Of a DNA stretch of 12,525 nucleotides, positions 12,324 through 12,525 are shown in pieces. A program made the translations under genes and the position numbers. Origin of the DNA: Actinomycetes bacterium (GTDB lineage Bacteria > Actinomycetota > Actinomycetes > Actinomycetales > Cellulomonadaceae); assembly GCA_023401045.1 (NCBI GenBank), contig JAEXEM010000384.1:1-12525 (forward strand), given 5' to 3'. The notes under the pieces were generated by a model. It made no database searches. It had not been told where the DNA came from and saw only the letters and a list, made by a program, of their open reading frames with translations. Every line of letters starts with the position of its first letter. Position 1 is the stretch's first letter.

Positions 12324-12525
12324 GTGGTCGCAGGTGAGCGTGTCGGTGCCGCAGTGGCCGGCTACCTGGCCGCGGCCGTCGAGGGGAGCCCGAGCACGCT
12401 GCGGGCGCAGCGCTGGGCGCTCACCGACCTCGCGCGCACGTTCGGGGACGAACGGCTCGCCACCCTCGTCCGCGCCCCGGGGCTGCGACTGTGGCTGGCG
12501 TCGCCGACGGGGGAGGGCCGGGAGC
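12324..12525 (+). CDS. Probable tyrosine recombinase-like protein, N-terminal fragment (cut by window edge)
   Basis: An open frame from GTG 12324 to the window end (67 codons plus one base) with the strong G/C third-position bias of the neighbouring genes. The residues GYLAAAVEGSPSTLRAQRWALTDLARTFG, then LATLVRAPGLRLWLAS, follow the pattern of the helical core-binding (SAM-like) domain of tyrosine recombinases: helix, S-x-x-T-L-R-x-x-R-x-x-L, then a helix ending in a W-L motif. No catalytic R/H/Y residues can be seen because that domain lies outside the window. The start is supported by TAGGGT six bases upstream. Alternatives are another helical DNA-binding protein. I see no attachment site, tRNA or terminal repeats, so nothing shows this gene is mobile. 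Confidence 0.5.
   Translation, partial: MVAGERVGAAVAGYLAAAVEGSPSTLRAQRWALTDLARTFGDERLATLVRAPGLRLWLASPTGEGRE

Overview
The window is high-GC DNA (roughly 70-75% by eye) with strong G/C third-position codon bias, GTG starts and promoters of the TAnnnT type. Together with the gene order pyrR-pyrB-pyrC-(small membrane protein)-carA-carB-pyrF this points to an actinomycete. A Micrococcales / Cellulomonas-like member is my inference, not something the sequence proves.

Layout. (1) Positions 1-2141, minus strand: a membrane GGDEF-EAL protein (seven predicted transmembrane helices, then a diguanylate cyclase-like domain, then a phosphodiesterase domain). Its C-terminus runs off the left edge. (2) Positions 2142-2342: the divergent intergenic region, holding a candidate promoter for the pyr operon and a 6-bp hairpin whose loop matches the known PyrR-binding RNA consensus, directly abutting the pyrR ribosome binding site. 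(3) Positions 2343-11201, plus strand: a seven-gene de novo pyrimidine operon in which every stop codon overlaps the next start codon by 1 or 4 bases: pyrR, pyrB, pyrC, a one-helix membrane protein, carA, carB, pyrF. (4) Positions 11202-11372: inverted repeats that probably end the operon, then a leaderless-type promoter. (5) Positions 11373-12143: a GNAT-family acetyltransferase, followed by a perfect 11-bp hairpin. (6) Positions 12144-12323: terminator hairpin, a promoter-like element, a second hairpin and another leaderless-type promoter. (7) Positions 12324-12525: the start of a gene whose first 67 residues resemble the N-terminal core-binding domain of tyrosine recombinases.

How the genes work together. 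CarA/CarB make carbamoyl phosphate from glutamine, bicarbonate and ATP. PyrB joins it to aspartate. PyrC closes the ring to dihydroorotate. PyrF performs the last step, OMP to UMP. The two middle steps (PyrD and PyrE) are not encoded here and must be elsewhere. PyrR, the first gene, is expected to bind the leader hairpin when uridine nucleotides are plentiful and block its own translation. Because all downstream genes are joined by overlapping start/stop codons, that block could spread down the operon. The CarB C-terminal domain supplies a second control layer through allosteric nucleotide binding.

I found no convincing undescribed system. The best second looks are the PyrR-loop/ribosome-binding-site arrangement, the very strong hairpin at the carB-pyrF junction, the uncharacterised membrane protein embedded in the operon, and the short elements between the GNAT gene and the recombinase-like gene.
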